From an uncultured Bradyrhizobium sp. (GTDB lineage: Bacteria; Pseudomonadota; Alphaproteobacteria; Rhizobiales; Xanthobacteraceae), in contig NZ_CAKZHY010000092.1 of NCBI RefSeq assembly GCF_936928535.1, forward strand, positions 99,029-163,028: a stretch of 64,000 nucleotides of DNA, written 5' to 3'. Of this stretch, positions 17,224 to 27,760 are shown piece by piece (position 1 is the first letter of the stretch; each line of letters starts with the position of its first letter). Made by a program: the position numbers and the translations under genes. The notes beneath the pieces are model-generated. The model did not search any database, was not told where the DNA came from, and worked only from the letters and a program-made list of their open reading frames with translations.

Positions 17224-17595
17224 CTAGAACAGCCGTCCGCCGTTCGGCACCGGCTTGCCCGGCTGCATCAGCACGACCTTGCCGTCGGCATCCGGGAAGC
17301 CGAGCGTCAGCACCTCGGAGACGACAGGTCCGATCTGGCGCGGCGGGAAATTGACGACGGCGGCGACCTGCTGGCCGACCAGCGTTTCGAGCGGATGGTT
17401 TTCGGTGATCTGCGCCGAGCTCTTGCGCACGCCGATGGCAGGGCCGAAGTCGATCCACAGCCGCCAGGCCAGCTTGCGCGCCTCGGGAAACGGTTTTGCG
17501 TCGACGATGGTGCCGACGCGGATATCGACCGCGAGGAACGTATTGAAGTCGATGGTCGGCGAGGCGGATGCGGCGGGATCGTGGGTGACGTGCAT
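17224..17595 (-). CDS. csaA: CsaA-type tRNA-binding-domain protein
   Basis: A 123-residue single OB-fold protein: FNTFLAVDIRVGTIVDAKPF opens the domain, RKLAWRLWIDFG and VGQQVAAVVNFPPRQIG follow, the standard EMAP-II/Trbp111-like pattern. CsaA has been linked to protein export chaperoning in Bacillus and binds tRNA-like structures in relatives. The ATG at 17595 gives the normal length; an upstream reading to 17688 overlaps the divergent promoter. It stands alone, divergent from the ArsC-like gene. Confidence 0.85.
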   Translation of the reverse strand: MHVTHDPAASASPTIDFNTFLAVDIRVGTIVDAKPFPEARKLAWRLWIDFGPAIGVRKSSAQITENHPLETLVGQQVAAVVNFPPRQIGPVVSEVLTLGFPDADGKVVLMQPGKPVPNGGRLF

Positions 17596-17702
17596 GGTGT
17601 ATCCGTTCGGAAGAAGTCGAAAGCGTCGTTGGTAATATTGTCGCGCGATCCGGAGTTTCGTACAACGCCGCAGCACGTCACGACGCACGCGCGAGGATCG
17701 TC

Positions 17703-18068
17703 TTGCCCAACATCATCTACGGCATCAAGAACTGCGACACCATGAAGAAGGCCCGCGCCTGGCTCGACACCCGCGGCGTCGCCTACGAGTTCCACGACTA
17801 CAAGGCCGCTGGCGTCGAGAAGGACAAGCTCAAGCAATGGAGCGACAAGCTCGGCTGGGAGACGCTGCTCAATCGTGCCGGCACCACTTTCAAGAAGCTC
17901 CCCGATTCCGACAAGGGAGGTCTGACCGAGAAAAAGGCGCTGGCGCTGATGCTAGCGCAACCATCGATGATCAAGCGTCCCGTGCTCGAAATTGGCGGCA
18001 AACTCCTGGTCGGTTTCAAGCCTGACATCTACGACAAGGAAGTCGGCGGGAAGGCGCGCAAGAGCTAG
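17703..18068 (+). CDS. ArsC-family reductase (YffB-like)
   Basis: A 121-residue thioredoxin-fold protein with the single active Cys11 in GIKNCDTMKKARAWL and the C-terminal RPVLEIGGKLLVGF block. It belongs to the YffB/Spx-like branch of ArsC proteins, which probably reduce glutathionylated or other thiol substrates rather than arsenate; no ars genes are nearby. The start is a TTG at 17703, since the MPNIIYGIKNCD opening is exactly the family start. Confidence 0.82.
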   Translation: MPNIIYGIKNCDTMKKARAWLDTRGVAYEFHDYKAAGVEKDKLKQWSDKLGWETLLNRAGTTFKKLPDSDKGGLTEKKALALMLAQPSMIKRPVLEIGGKLLVGFKPDIYDKEVGGKARKS

Positions 18069-18077
18069 ATCAGAGCG

Positions 18078-18725
18078 CTAGTTCAGCTCGATGATCTCGG
18101 CGGTGACGCCGGGGCCGGACTGATCCGCGAATTCGACGATCTCCGCGGACGCAATGCGGCCGGGGGCGCGGTGAAACAGGTCGCGGTCGATCACCGTGCG
18201 CAGCTTCGGCCGCGGCAGCGCGTCATTTCCACGCAGCAGATTCTTGATCTCGAAGCCGCCGTCCTCGCAAAAGGTCTTGAGCGAGGCGATGACGTGGCTG
18301 ACCTTGTCGTCGGTCAGGAAAGGCAGCAGCAGCCGCTCATAGGCGACGACACGGCCGTAGATGTCGTCGACATCGGCGACGCTGTAGACCGGAAGTCCGC
18401 GCATGATGCATTCGTGATAGACCGGCATCACGAAAGGCGCGAGCCGCGGACCGACATAGTCCTCGAGCAGGATTCCCTTGCCGGTATGGCCGTAGGCGCG
18501 GGAGATCCGCGTGCCCTCGCTCTGGATGGTCAGGCGCGGCGTCGGCGTCGAATGGTCCACCGTGTAGTAGATGAGATCGGACAGCTCCTCCTCGAGGCGC
18601 GCGGGCTGATACTCCCAGATCGCGGGGGCAGCCTGATGGCGCGCATAAAGTCTCAGCCACGCGTTGAGCAGGTCACGTTGCTTGATCGACTTGACGACGG
18701 AGGGAGCAGCGCTGGCGAAATCCAA
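18078..18725 (-). CDS. Putative PAS-type sensory/hypothetical protein
   Basis: A cytoplasmic protein of about 215 residues with no signal or membrane segment. The central part (LSDLIYYTVD, RISRAYGHTGKGILLEDYVG, YHECIMRGLPVYSVADV) resembles the single-PAS proteins common in Bradyrhizobium and related alphaproteobacteria, in which the E/D-x-YVGP loop follows the PAS core. The start is uncertain: I prefer the TTG at 18725, with the conserved-looking VKSIKQRDLLNAWL soon after; a TTG at 18806 would add 27 unconvincing residues. Ligand and partner unknown. Confidence 0.55.
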   Translation of the reverse strand: MDFASAAPSVVKSIKQRDLLNAWLRLYARHQAAPAIWEYQPARLEEELSDLIYYTVDHSTPTPRLTIQSEGTRISRAYGHTGKGILLEDYVGPRLAPFVMPVYHECIMRGLPVYSVADVDDIYGRVVAYERLLLPFLTDDKVSHVIASLKTFCEDGGFEIKNLLRGNDALPRPKLRTVIDRDLFHRAPGRIASAEIVEFADQSGPGVTAEIIELN

Positions 18726-19064
18726 AACAATATTCCCGGCGAATGAAACCCGGGCATGATCTCGTTCTCGGGAAAATTTTTGATGAAGGCTGGCGCGCGG
18801 AAGCAAAGACCGTTAACGACGACTTGATGACCGGTGTCTTGCGAGCCGGGAAGCCGGCAGGCGACATGACAAAGCCTCCAACTAAGGGAGCATAAGACTC
18901 CCAGCCAAAGGCCTGACCTGCTCAGCTTTCCGCCTTGCCTAACACCCGTCACCTCCGGCATATTCCGCGCCCGGAGGCGGTGTTCCGGGACAGGCTCCAA
19001 GGCCTCCGGAACGTCGAATTAACAAGGACAGCCACGCGTATCGCGCGGGCAGGGGGAAATCTGT

Positions 19065-19820
19065 TTGGCCGATGAGTTCATTCTCGAAACGGAAGGCTTG
19101 ACCAAGGAGTTCGCGGGCTTCTTCGCCGTCCGCGACGTTGCGCTCAAGGTTCGCCGTGGGAGTATTCACGCGTTGATCGGCCCGAACGGTGCGGGCAAGA
19201 CGACGTGCTTCAATCTTCTGACCAAGTTCCTCAAACCGTCTGCCGGAAAAATCCTGTACAAGGGACAGGACATCACGGCGATGGCGCCTGCCGACGTGGC
19301 CCGCTTGGGGCTGGTACGGTCGTTCCAGATCTCGGCGGTGTTTCCGCATCTCACCGCGCTGGAGAATGTTCGTGTCGCGCTCCAGCGGCAGCACGGCAGC
19401 TCCTTCGATTTCTGGCGCTCCAAGTCCGTGCTCAACCGCTTCAACGACCGGGCGCGCGAGCTGCTGAACGATGTCGGCCTCAGCGAGTTTGCCGATACGC
19501 CTGCGGTCGAGATGGCCTACGGGCGCAAGCGCGCGCTCGAGATCGCAACCACGCTCGCGCTCGATCCGGAGATGATGCTCTTGGACGAGCCGATGGCTGG
19601 CATGGGTCACGAGGACATCGACAAGATCGCCGCGCTGATCAAGCGTATCTCGGCGAAATACACCATCCTGATGGTCGAGCATAATTTGAGCGTCGTCGCC
19701 AATCTTTCCGATATCATCACCGTGCTGACGCGCGGGCAGGTGCTCGCCCAGGGCCATTATTCCGAGCTCACCAAGGACGAGCGCGTCAAGGAAGCCTATC
19801 TGGGAGCCGGTCATGCCTGA
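19065..19820 (+). CDS. Branched-chain amino acid-type ABC transporter ATPase (LivG-like)
   Basis: A 251-residue ATPase starting with TTG after AGGGGGAAAT. Walker A is GPNGAGKT, the Q-loop is in VRSFQISAVFPHLTALENV, Walker B is MMLLDEPMAGM, and the H-loop MVEHNLSVV follows. The signature motif is degenerate, MAYGRKRALEIA instead of LSYGxQRxLEIA. It is the first gene of the five-gene transporter livG-livF-SBP-livH-livM and overlaps livF by 8 bases. Probable substrates are amino acids, amides or other small organic acids. Confidence 0.88.
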   Translation: MADEFILETEGLTKEFAGFFAVRDVALKVRRGSIHALIGPNGAGKTTCFNLLTKFLKPSAGKILYKGQDITAMAPADVARLGLVRSFQISAVFPHLTALENVRVALQRQHGSSFDFWRSKSVLNRFNDRARELLNDVGLSEFADTPAVEMAYGRKRALEIATTLALDPEMMLLDEPMAGMGHEDIDKIAALIKRISAKYTILMVEHNLSVVANLSDIITVLTRGQVLAQGHYSELTKDERVKEAYLGAGHA

Positions 19821-20559
19821 GACTGCAATGGCCGAGGCACCAGTGAAGGCTGCAACTGGCGGCAACATCCTCCAGGTCCGCAACTTGGAGGCCTGGTACG
19901 GCGAGTCCCACATCTTGCACGGGATCAATTTCGACGTGAATGCGGGCGAGGTCGTTACGCTGCTCGGGCGCAACGGCGCCGGCAAGACCACCACGCTGAA
20001 GTCGATCATGGGCATCATCAGCAAACGTGCCGGCTCGATCCAATTCAACAACCAGGAGATTATCCGCGCGACCTCCGACAAGATCGCGCGCATGGGTATC
20101 GCGTTCTGCCCGGAAGAGCGGGGAATTTTCTCGAGCCTCGACGTGAAGGAGAATCTGCTTCTGCCGCCGGTGGTGCGTGCAGGTGGATTGCCGCTCGAGC
20201 AGATCTTCGATCTGTTTCCGAACCTGAAGGAGCGGCTGAGCAGCCAGGGCACCAAGCTGTCCGGCGGCGAGCAGCAGATGCTCGCGATTGCGCGCATCCT
20301 GCGCACCGGCGCGAGCTTCCTGATGCTGGACGAGCCGACCGAAGGCCTTGCACCCGTCATCATTCAACAGATCGGCCACACCATTGCGAGGCTCAAGAAG
20401 GAAGGTTTCACGATCCTCCTGGTCGAGCAGAACTTCCGCTTCGCATCCACCGTCGCCGATCGTTATTATGTCGTCGAGCACGGCAAGATCATTGACGGAT
20501 TTTCCAATGCAGAGCTTGCCGCCAATATGGACAAGCTCCACACCTATCTCGGCGTCTAG
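19813..20559 (+). CDS. Branched-chain amino acid-type ABC transporter ATPase (LivF-like)
   Basis: A 248-residue ATPase with Walker A GRNGAGKTT, canonical signature LSGGEQQMLAIAR, Walker B FLMLDEPTEGLAP, and the H-loop VEQNFRFA. The short Ala-rich N-terminal extension (about 18 residues) is slightly longer than usual. It is the second ATPase of the heterodimer with the LivG-like protein, with which it overlaps by 8 bases. Confidence 0.9.
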   Translation: MPETAMAEAPVKAATGGNILQVRNLEAWYGESHILHGINFDVNAGEVVTLLGRNGAGKTTTLKSIMGIISKRAGSIQFNNQEIIRATSDKIARMGIAFCPEERGIFSSLDVKENLLLPPVVRAGGLPLEQIFDLFPNLKERLSSQGTKLSGGEQQMLAIARILRTGASFLMLDEPTEGLAPVIIQQIGHTIARLKKEGFTILLVEQNFRFASTVADRYYVVEHGKIIDGFSNAELAANMDKLHTYLGV

Positions 20560-20606
20560 TACGGCCAAGAGTCGAATAGTCACGAGAACATTGACGAGGA
20601 AGTAGC

Positions 20607-21827
20607 ATGAAAAAGTCGATTGCATCGTTGTTGCTCGGCACGGCATTGGCCGTGACCACCGCTGGCGCCGCATTCGCACAGGACAAGGCGGTCAAGATCG
20701 GTGCACTTTCCGATCAGTCCGGTCTCTATGCCGACCTCGGCGGCCCCGGCTCGACGCTCGCAGCGCAGATGGCGGTTGAAGATTCCGGCCTGGGCGCGAA
20801 GGGTTGGAAGATCGACATCATCTCGGGTGACCACCAGAACAAGCCCGACATCGGCACCGCAATCGCGCGGCAGTGGTTCGACGTCGACAAGGTCGACATC
20901 ATCGTGGACGTGCCGAACTCCGGCGTGGCGCTCGCCGTCAACAATGTCGTCAAGGAAAAGAACGGCGTCTACATCAATTCGGGAGCTGCGACCTCGGACC
21001 TCACCAACGCGCAGTGCTCGCCCAACACCGTGCACTGGACCTACGACACCTATATGCTGGCCCACACCACAGGCCAGGCGCTGGTGAAGGCCGGTGGCGA
21101 CACCTGGTTCTTCCTGACTGCGGACTACGCCTTCGGTGCGGCGCTGGAGCGCGATACCACCGCGGTCGTCACCGCCAATGGCGGCAAGGTGGTCGGCGGG
21201 GTCAAGCATCCGCTCAACACGCCGGATTTCTCCTCGTTCCTGCTGCAGGCGCAGGCCTCCAAGGCCAAGATCATCGGCCTTGCCAATGCCGGTGGTGATA
21301 CCACCAACACGATCAAGCAGGCTGCCGAGTTCGGCATCGGCAAGGGTGGGCAGAAGCTCGCGGCGTTGCTGCTGTTCCTCACCGACGTCAAGGCGATCGG
21401 GCTGGAGACCGCACAGGGCCTGAACTTCACCGAGACCTTCTATTGGGACATGAACGACAAGACCCGGGCTTTCTCCAAGCGCTTCTCGGAGAAGATGAAG
21501 AACGGTGCGATGCCGACCATGGTTCAGGCGGGCGTTTACGCGGGCGTGCGCCACTATCTCAAGGCGCTCGAAGCGCTCGGCGGCAATCCGCATGATGGCG
21601 TCAAGGTGGTCGAGAAGATGAAGTCGATGCCGACCGAAGACGATCTGTTCGGCAAGGGCGAGATCCAGCCCAACGGCCGCACCATCCACAACGCCTATCT
21701 GTTCGAGGTGAAGAAGCCCTCCGAGTCCAAGGGACCGTGGGACTTCTACAAGCTCGTCGGCACGGTGCCGGGCGACCAGGCTTTCACGCCGCTGTCCGAG
21801 AGCAAGTGCGCGCTGCTCAAGAAGTAA
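20607..21827 (+). CDS. ABC transporter substrate-binding protein, LivK-like (type I periplasmic)
   Basis: A 406-residue exported binding protein. The first 25 residues form a signal peptide ending AGAAFAQ, then KIGALSDQSGLYADLGGPGS starts the Peripla_BP_6 domain. It binds the ligand for the Liv-type transporter in which it lies between ATPases and permeases. A strongly similar paralogue sits alone at 35035-36264 (about two thirds or more identical by eye), with identical stretches such as WFFLTADYAFGAALERDT. Confidence 0.9.
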   Translation: MKKSIASLLLGTALAVTTAGAAFAQDKAVKIGALSDQSGLYADLGGPGSTLAAQMAVEDSGLGAKGWKIDIISGDHQNKPDIGTAIARQWFDVDKVDIIVDVPNSGVALAVNNVVKEKNGVYINSGAATSDLTNAQCSPNTVHWTYDTYMLAHTTGQALVKAGGDTWFFLTADYAFGAALERDTTAVVTANGGKVVGGVKHPLNTPDFSSFLLQAQASKAKIIGLANAGGDTTNTIKQAAEFGIGKGGQKLAALLLFLTDVKAIGLETAQGLNFTETFYWDMNDKTRAFSKRFSEKMKNGAMPTMVQAGVYAGVRHYLKALEALGGNPHDGVKVVEKMKSMPTEDDLFGKGEIQPNGRTIHNAYLFEVKKPSESKGPWDFYKLVGTVPGDQAFTPLSESKCALLKK

Positions 21828-21900
21828 GACCAACAGCTCGCCGGCGGTGAGCCGGCGGGCATGACTTTAGGGAACGCCGAAGGGACTGGGTGCTGGATCG

Positions 21901-22764
21901 ATGCAGGCTCTCTACGCACAGCTACTGGTGGGACTGATCAACGGCTCGTTCTACGCGCTGCTCAGTCTCGGGCTCGCCGTCATCTTCGGCATGCTCAACA
22001 TCATCAATTTCGCCCATGGCGCGCTTTACATGATGGGCGCGTTCGCCGCCTATTTCCTGCTGAACGTCGGCGGCATCAGTTACTGGTGGGCGCTGTTGCT
22101 GGCACCTATTATTGTCGGCATCTTCGGCATGATCCTGGAACGGACCATGCTGAAATTCCTGACCGGGCTCGATCATCTCTACGGCCTGCTGCTGACCTTC
22201 GGCATCGCGCTGATCGTGCAGGGCGTGTTCCAGAACTATTTCGGCTCCTCCGGGCTGCCATACGCCATTCCGGACCAGCTCAAGGGCGGCATGAATCTCG
22301 GCTTCATGTTCCTGCCGATCTATCGCGGTTGGGTTGTCGTATTTTCGTTGGTCGTGTGTCTAGGAACCTGGTTCCTGATCGAGAAGACGCGGCTTGGCGC
22401 TTACCTGCGCGCCGCCACGGAAAATCCGACGCTGGTGCGCGCCTTCGGTATCAACGTGCCGCGCATGATCACGCTCACCTACGGCCTCGGCGTCGGCCTG
22501 GCCGCGCTCGCCGGCGTGCTGTCGGCGCCGATCAACCAGGTGCGGCCGCTGATGGGCGCCGACCTCATCATCGTGGTGTTTGCGGTGGTGGTGATCGGCG
22601 GCATGGGATCAATCATGGGCTCCATCATCACCGGCTTTGCGCTCGGTGTGATCGAGGGCCTGACCAAATATTTCTACCCTGAGGCCTCCAACACCGTCGT
22701 GTTCGTGCTGATGGTGCTTGTGCTCCTGGTGAAGCCAACGGGATTGACGGGAAGGGCAGCCTGA
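21901..22764 (+). CDS. Branched-chain amino acid-type ABC permease (LivH-like)
   Basis: A 287-residue permease with about eight hydrophobic segments. The LivH landmarks are LINGSFYALLSLGLAVIFG at the start, NIINFAHGALYMMG, and GGMGSIMGSIITGFALG near the end. It pairs with LivM, whose gene begins 1 base after its stop. The 73-base gap from the binding-protein gene contains a short CCGGCGGTGAGCCGGCGGG hairpin that may set transcript levels. Confidence 0.9.
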   Translation: MQALYAQLLVGLINGSFYALLSLGLAVIFGMLNIINFAHGALYMMGAFAAYFLLNVGGISYWWALLLAPIIVGIFGMILERTMLKFLTGLDHLYGLLLTFGIALIVQGVFQNYFGSSGLPYAIPDQLKGGMNLGFMFLPIYRGWVVVFSLVVCLGTWFLIEKTRLGAYLRAATENPTLVRAFGINVPRMITLTYGLGVGLAALAGVLSAPINQVRPLMGADLIIVVFAVVVIGGMGSIMGSIITGFALGVIEGLTKYFYPEASNTVVFVLMVLVLLVKPTGLTGRAA

Positions 22765-22765
22765 T

Positions 22766-23734
22766 ATGACAGCCTTGACGGACGATACGCTGCCGGTCAC
22801 GCCGCGCGCGATGCGTGACGAGATGGTCTTGTTCGTGGTGATGGCGGTGCTGCTCGCGGCCGTGCCATTCAGCGGCATCTACCCCTTCTTCGTGATGCAG
22901 GCGCTGTGCTTCGCGCTGCTGGCCTGCGCCTTCAATCTTCTGATCGGCTATGGCGGCTTGTTGTCGTTCGGCCACGCGATGTTCATGGGCACGGCCGGCT
23001 ACTGCAGTGCGCATGCGCTGAAGGTGTGGGCGCTGCCGCCGGAGCTCGGCGTCCTCGTCGGCATCGCCGCGGCGTTCGTGCTGTCGATCATCACAGGCTA
23101 TATCTCGATCCGCCGCCAAGGCATCTACTTCTCGATGATCACGCTGGCGCTGTCGCAGCTCCTTTATTTCATCTACCTCCAGGCGCCGTTCACGCATGGC
23201 GAGGACGGCATCCAGGGCATTCCGCAGGGGCACATGTTCGGCGTGCTCGATTTGTCCAAGCCGACCGTGCTCTACTATGTCGTGCTCGTCGGCTTCCTCG
23301 CCGGCTTCCTGCTGATCTACCGGATCATCAACTCGCCGTTCGGCGAGGTCCTGAAATCGATCCGCGAGAACGAGCCGCGTGCGATCTCACTGGGCTATCG
23401 GACCGACCAGTACAAGTTCCTGGCGTTTGTCCTGTCGGGGACGCTGGCAGGTTTCGCCGGCGCGCTAAAAGTGTTCGTGGCACAGAACGCCTCGCTCACC
23501 GACGTGCACTGGTCGATGTCCGGCGAAGTCGTGCTGATGACCCTGGTCGGGGGTCTCGGGACCATTTTCGGTCCCGTGGTCGGCGCCTTCGTGATCATCG
23601 CCATGCAACAATATCTGGCGGGCTTCGGCCAGTGGGTGACGGTGATCCAGGGCTCGATCTTCGTGATCTGCGTGCTCACCTTCCGCCGCGGCGTGATCGG
23701 TGAAATCGCGCATTACTTCCGCCGATCCCTCTAA
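22766..23734 (+). CDS. Branched-chain amino acid-type ABC permease (LivM-like)
   Basis: A 322-residue permease with about nine membrane segments, including the family blocks FNLLIGYGGLLSFGHAMFMG and SIRENEPRAISLGYRT (the cytoplasmic coupling loop), and LVGGLGTIFGPVVGAFVI near the C-terminus. It forms the transmembrane pair with LivH and ends the operon. Confidence 0.9.
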   Translation: MTALTDDTLPVTPRAMRDEMVLFVVMAVLLAAVPFSGIYPFFVMQALCFALLACAFNLLIGYGGLLSFGHAMFMGTAGYCSAHALKVWALPPELGVLVGIAAAFVLSIITGYISIRRQGIYFSMITLALSQLLYFIYLQAPFTHGEDGIQGIPQGHMFGVLDLSKPTVLYYVVLVGFLAGFLLIYRIINSPFGEVLKSIRENEPRAISLGYRTDQYKFLAFVLSGTLAGFAGALKVFVAQNASLTDVHWSMSGEVVLMTLVGGLGTIFGPVVGAFVIIAMQQYLAGFGQWVTVIQGSIFVICVLTFRRGVIGEIAHYFRRSL

Positions 23735-23831
23735 GTCGTTGATTTGATGTAAAAATAATCGTCTCGTGAAAGCGGTGGATGATCCGGCTCCGCGGGCGTG
23801 AGGTGGCACGCGCGCGGCTCGAAAATGGTCT

Positions 23832-23849
23832 ATGACAGTTTCATGACGG
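23832..23849 (+). promoter_or_regulatory. PHO box (PhoB binding site) upstream of DUF47-pit
   Basis: ATGACAG-TTTC-ATGACGG: two 7-base direct repeats separated by 4 bases, the reverse-oriented form of the CTGTCAT-N4-CTGTCAT PHO box. It lies 41 bases before the DUF47 start. In Sinorhizobium meliloti the equivalent orfA-pit operon carries a PHO box and is repressed by PhoB under phosphate starvation; the same control is likely here. Confidence 0.7.
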
Positions 23850-23889
23850 CCCCTTGGGCCGGACCATTTCCAACCGGTAGTCTATCCCC

Positions 23890-24534
23890 ATGATGCGTTG
23901 GTTTCGCGCTTTCCTGCCCAAGGAAGAACGGTTCTTCGACTTGTTCGACCGCCATGCGAAGACGGTGATCCAGGGGGCGATCGCGCTTCAGGGCGTGCTG
24001 AACGGTGGCGAGGAGACGCCGGTCTATTGCCAGCGCGTCAGCCAGTTCGAGAACGACGCTGACAACATCACCCGTGAGGTGCTGACGGCGGTGCGCCGCA
24101 CCTTCATCACGCCATTCGACCGCGGCGACATCAAGAACCTGATCACCTCGCTGGACGATGCCATCGACCAGATGCAACAGACGGCCAAAGCCGTGATGCT
24201 GTTCGAGGTCCGCACCTTCGAGCCGCCGATGCGCGAGATCGGTGCGCTGCTGATCGAGTGCGCCAATCTGGTGGGCCGTGCGCTGCCGCTGATGCAGGAG
24301 ATCGGCAAGAACGTGGCGATGCTGACCGCGATCACGGAGGAGCTAACCAAGCTCGAGGGCCGCGTCGACGACCTTCACGACATCGGCCTGAAGGAGCTTT
24401 TCCTCAAGCACCGCAACGGCAGCACGATGGATTTCATCGTCGGCGTCGAGATCTACGATCACCTTGAAAAGGTGGCCGATCGCTTCGACGACGTCGCGAA
24501 CGAGATCAACAGCATCGTCATCGAGCAAGTATAG
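23890..24534 (+). CDS. DUF47 (PhoU-like) Pit accessory protein
   Basis: A 214-residue all-helical protein opening MMRWFRAFLPKEERFFDLFD, typical of the DUF47 proteins that partner Pit phosphate transporters. E/DxxxD clusters (ENDADNITRE, KVADRFDDVANEINS) match the PhoU-like metal-binding helices. It is followed 14 bases later by pit and preceded by a PHO box, the same organisation as orfA-pit in Sinorhizobium. It probably modulates Pit activity at the membrane. Confidence 0.88.
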   Translation: MMRWFRAFLPKEERFFDLFDRHAKTVIQGAIALQGVLNGGEETPVYCQRVSQFENDADNITREVLTAVRRTFITPFDRGDIKNLITSLDDAIDQMQQTAKAVMLFEVRTFEPPMREIGALLIECANLVGRALPLMQEIGKNVAMLTAITEELTKLEGRVDDLHDIGLKELFLKHRNGSTMDFIVGVEIYDHLEKVADRFDDVANEINSIVIEQV

Positions 24535-24548
24535 GGCGGGGCCGCGCC

Positions 24549-25553
24549 GTGGATGCTGCGTTGGGTCTTCCCGTCCTGGTCGGACTAATCGCCGTCGCGC
24601 TGCTGTTCGACTTCCTGAACGGCCTGCACGACGCTGCCAATTCGATTGCGACCATCGTCTCGACCCGCGTGTTGCGGCCGCAATTCGCGGTGTTCTGGGC
24701 GGCGTTTTTCAATTTCGTCGCCTTCATGGTGTTCGGCCTGCATGTCGCCCAGACGATCGGCACCGGGATCATCGATCCCGCGATCGTCGACGCCCAGGTG
24801 ATTTTCGCGGCGCTGGTCGGCGCTATCGTCTGGAATCTCGTGACCTGGGGGCTTGGCATTCCGTCGTCGTCCTCGCATGCGCTGATCGGTGGCCTCGTCG
24901 GCGGCGGCATGGCGAAGGCCGGACTATCGGCGGCGGTCTGGGGTGGGCTCACCAAGGCGGTGCTGGCGATCGTGCTCTCGCCGCTGGTCGGCTTCCTGCT
25001 TGCGATGATGCTGGTCGCGATCGTGTCATGGCTCTCGGTACGCTCGACGCCGTTCGCGGTCGACCGCGCCTTTCGCATCCTGCAATTCGCCTCGGCCTCG
25101 CTCTATTCGCTCGGCCACGGCGGCAACGACGCGCAGAAGACGATGGGCATCATCGCCGTGCTGCTGTATTCGCAGGGCCATCTCGGCAGCGAATTCTCGG
25201 TGCCGTTCTGGGTGGTGCTGTCCTGCCAGGCGGCCATGGCCCTGGGCACGCTGATGGGTGGCTGGCGCATCGTTCGCACCATGGGCCTGCGCATCACCAA
25301 GCTGACGCCGATGCAGGGTTTTTGTGCCGAGACCGGCGGCGCGGCGACCCTGTTCATCGCGACCTTCCTCGGCGTTCCCGTCTCGACCACCCACACCATC
25401 ACCGGTGCCATCGTCGGCGTCGGCGCGGCTCGTCGTGTTTCGGCGGTGCGCTGGAACGTGGCGAGCTCGATCGTCTATGCCTGGGTGATCACGATCCCGG
25501 CCTCGGCGATCGTCGCAGCGCTGAGCTGGTGGGCGGTCCAGATCTTCAAGTAA
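24549..25553 (+). CDS. pit: Low-affinity inorganic phosphate transporter (Pit family)
   Basis: A 334-residue PiT-family transporter. The two inverted family signatures are present: [16 protein letters not shown] near the N-terminus and [16 protein letters not shown] in the C-terminal half, with [13 protein letters not shown] between. Ten or so membrane segments. It imports metal-phosphate with protons. GTG start at 24549. Its last 8 bases overlap the convergent gdx gene. Regulated with DUF47 through the PHO box. Confidence 0.9.
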   Translation: MDAALGLPVLVGLIAVALLFDFLNGLHDAANSIATIVSTRVLRPQFAVFWAAFFNFVAFMVFGLHVAQTIGTGIIDPAIVDAQVIFAALVGAIVWNLVTWGLGIPSSSSHALIGGLVGGGMAKAGLSAAVWGGLTKAVLAIVLSPLVGFLLAMMLVAIVSWLSVRSTPFAVDRAFRILQFASASLYSLGHGGNDAQKTMGIIAVLLYSQGHLGSEFSVPFWVVLSCQAAMALGTLMGGWRIVRTMGLRITKLTPMQGFCAETGGAATLFIATFLGVPVSTTHTITGAIVGVGAARRVSAVRWNVASSIVYAWVITIPASAIVAALSWWAVQIFK

Positions 25554-25860
25554 CGAGCTTCAGCCCGACGATGCCGGCCACGATCAGCCCGATGCTGGCA
25601 AGGCGAAGCGCCGTGGCCGGCTCGCCGAACAGGAAGATTCCGAGCGTGGCGGTGCCGACCGCGCCGATGCCGGTCCAGACCGCATAGGCCGTTCCGACGG
25701 GCAGGGACTTCAGGGCAATGCCGAGCAGGATCACGCTGCCGGCCATGGCTGCGAGCGTGATGACTGATGGAACCAGCCTGGAAAAGCCCTCGGTATATTT
25801 CAGGCCAATCGTCCAGGTGATCTCGAGAAGACCGGCGACGAACAGGACGCTCCAGGCCAT
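25546..25860 (-). CDS. gdx: Guanidinium exporter Gdx (SugE-type SMR protein)
   Basis: A 104-residue small multidrug resistance protein with four membrane helices, almost co-linear with E. coli SugE/Gdx ([18 protein letters not shown]-like [19 protein letters not shown]). The residues reported to distinguish guanidinium exporters are here: G10, E13, W16, M39, S42, Y59, W62, A67 and K101. It exports guanidinium in exchange for two protons as a dual-topology dimer. A guanidine-II riboswitch directly precedes the ATG, which settles the substrate. Its stop overlaps the end of pit by 8 bases. Confidence 0.95.
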   Translation of the reverse strand: MAWSVLFVAGLLEITWTIGLKYTEGFSRLVPSVITLAAMAGSVILLGIALKSLPVGTAYAVWTGIGAVGTATLGIFLFGEPATALRLASIGLIVAGIVGLKLVT

Positions 25861-25931
25861 GACGACCCTCCAATCAAGGCAGGGTCGTCCCCGCGGACCG
25901 ATATGCTGATGAGCAGGGAGGTCGTCCTCCC
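25861..25931 (-). promoter_or_regulatory. Guanidine-II (mini-ykkC) riboswitch controlling gdx
   Basis: Read on the minus strand: hairpin 1 is GGGAGG-ACGA-CCTCCC (25931 to 25916), a 21-base linker, then hairpin 2 GCGGGG-ACGA-CCCTGC (25894 to 25879). Two stems with ACGR loops define guanidine-II. The ribosome-binding segment AGGGTCGTC (25869 to 25861), touching the ATG, is a perfect 9-base complement of GACGACCCT (25889 to 25881) from hairpin 2. So without ligand the Shine-Dalgarno would be paired; guanidine stabilises both hairpins and frees it. Translational ON switch. Confidence 0.93.
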
Positions 25932-26035
25932 CCCAAGGCCAGTATGGCCAAGGCCGATATGGGGCTGGCCGAAGGGCCGCGCAATCACCAAATGAGGCTT
26001 GATCCCTCCCATTTTCCCTGCCAAACGCTCCCGCC

Positions 26036-27658
<1,623 letters not shown>

Positions 27659-27760
27659 GGCCGAGCCCGACGGCTTAAGCGCGAGCATGTGAACGCGCGC
27701 AGGCTTGACGCTGCCAGCAACGATGCCACGTTTGTTCGCGTGATATCGCGGGCTCGAAGC

